From positions 744,001 through 808,000 of the forward strand of contig OZ025788.1 in NCBI GenBank assembly GCA_964019425.1: a stretch of DNA of 64,000 nucleotides, in the 5' to 3' direction. Below the pieces are notes generated by a model that ran no database searches, was not told the DNA's origin, and worked only from the letters and a program-made list of their open reading frames with translations. The translations under genes were made by a program, and so were the position numbers. Of this stretch, positions 63,877 to 64,000 are shown one piece after another; positions within the stretch are counted from its first letter, which is position 1, and each line of letters starts with the position of its first letter. The stretch is from Flectonema sp. DT1601. Its lineage: Eukaryota; Euglenozoa; Diplonemea; Diplonemida; Diplonemidae.

Positions 63877-63946
63877 GTCTTTGAATAGCAGAGCAAGACA
63901 GAACGCGATGTGATTGTCGCAAAACATCTTTGGTTTGCCTTCATTT
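63877..63946 (+). repeat. Direct repeat, copy 2
   Basis: Same as 63603-63673 with about three substitutions and one deleted base. The intervening 200 bp hold an A-rich tract and no gene. The array may continue past the window. Confidence 0.85.
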
Positions 63947-64000
63947 GAAATTTTGGAGGGAAATGAGATTGCAGTCAGATAATAAATCTGACAAAGGGAT

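Noticed and set aside
1-64000. CRISPR array, rRNA, spliced-leader gene, retroelement or virus-derived genes
   Set aside because: No regularly spaced repeats with spacers, no rRNA-like conserved blocks, no recognisable spliced-leader sequence, and no reverse transcriptase, integrase or capsid-like frames were seen.

Overview
The window is AT-rich eukaryotic nuclear DNA full of poly(A)/poly(T) tracts. Every credible gene (about 23) lies on the minus strand. Upstream of many ATGs, usually within 10-45 nt, is a pyrimidine-rich tract ending in AG. This is what spliced-leader trans-splicing of long polycistronic transcripts would leave. Several proteins look kinetoplastid-like: two CCCH zinc-finger proteins, a transmembrane kinase with a nucleotide-cyclase-like domain, and a GT60 glycosyltransferase. 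I therefore favour a flagellate of the Euglenozoa (kinetoplastid or diplonemid relative). This is inference, because no spliced-leader gene is seen. Unlike trypanosomatids, two genes clearly have short cis-spliced introns (GTATGT or GTTTGT donors; acceptors that can end in CTAACAG). Layout on the + axis: 2.6-3.2 kb CCCH protein; 3.6-4.5 kb degenerate tandem copies of the 3' end of the next gene; 4.4-9.8 kb VWA8-type AAA+/VWA ATPase; 9.8-15.0 kb gene-free; 15.0-16.1 kb three-finger CCCH protein; 16.5-17.2 kb MMACHC/CblC-like cobalamin-processing protein; 17.3-29.2 kb a tandem duplication of about 6 kb carrying a beta-helix receptor kinase; 29.1-34.2 kb a His-rich secreted protein, a cupin-like protein, a small orphan and a secreted glycosidase-like protein; 36.2-39.6 kb two multi-pass membrane proteins; 40.2-46.2 kb a PP2C-like pseudophosphatase, a receptor kinase with a degenerate cyclase domain, and a GT60 transferase; 46.5-48.4 kb a free-standing dynein-stalk protein and a PfkB sugar kinase; 49.4-53.2 kb a five-exon Cys-rich type I membrane protein; 53.5-54.5 kb a helical orphan; 54.5-59.6 kb gene-free; 59.6-63.5 kb a PH/TH1-like scaffold and an exostosin-like transferase. 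The most unusual region is 17.3-29.2 kb. The two copies of the receptor-kinase unit carry their 0.6-0.9 kb intergenic spacer in opposite orientations. The inversion breakpoint lies in the last codons of the kinase gene. A 5-bp inverted repeat (CTAAC/GTTAG) at the spacer ends supplies the stop codon TAA in either orientation, so both genes stay open with different C-terminal residues. The kinase copies are almost identical except for a cluster of mostly amino-acid-changing differences in the ectodomain, whereas the inverted spacer is clearly more diverged. Cell-surface and signalling genes dominate the window (two receptor kinases, a pseudophosphatase, Cys-rich surface protein, glycosyltransferases), but a shared pathway is not shown by the sequence.
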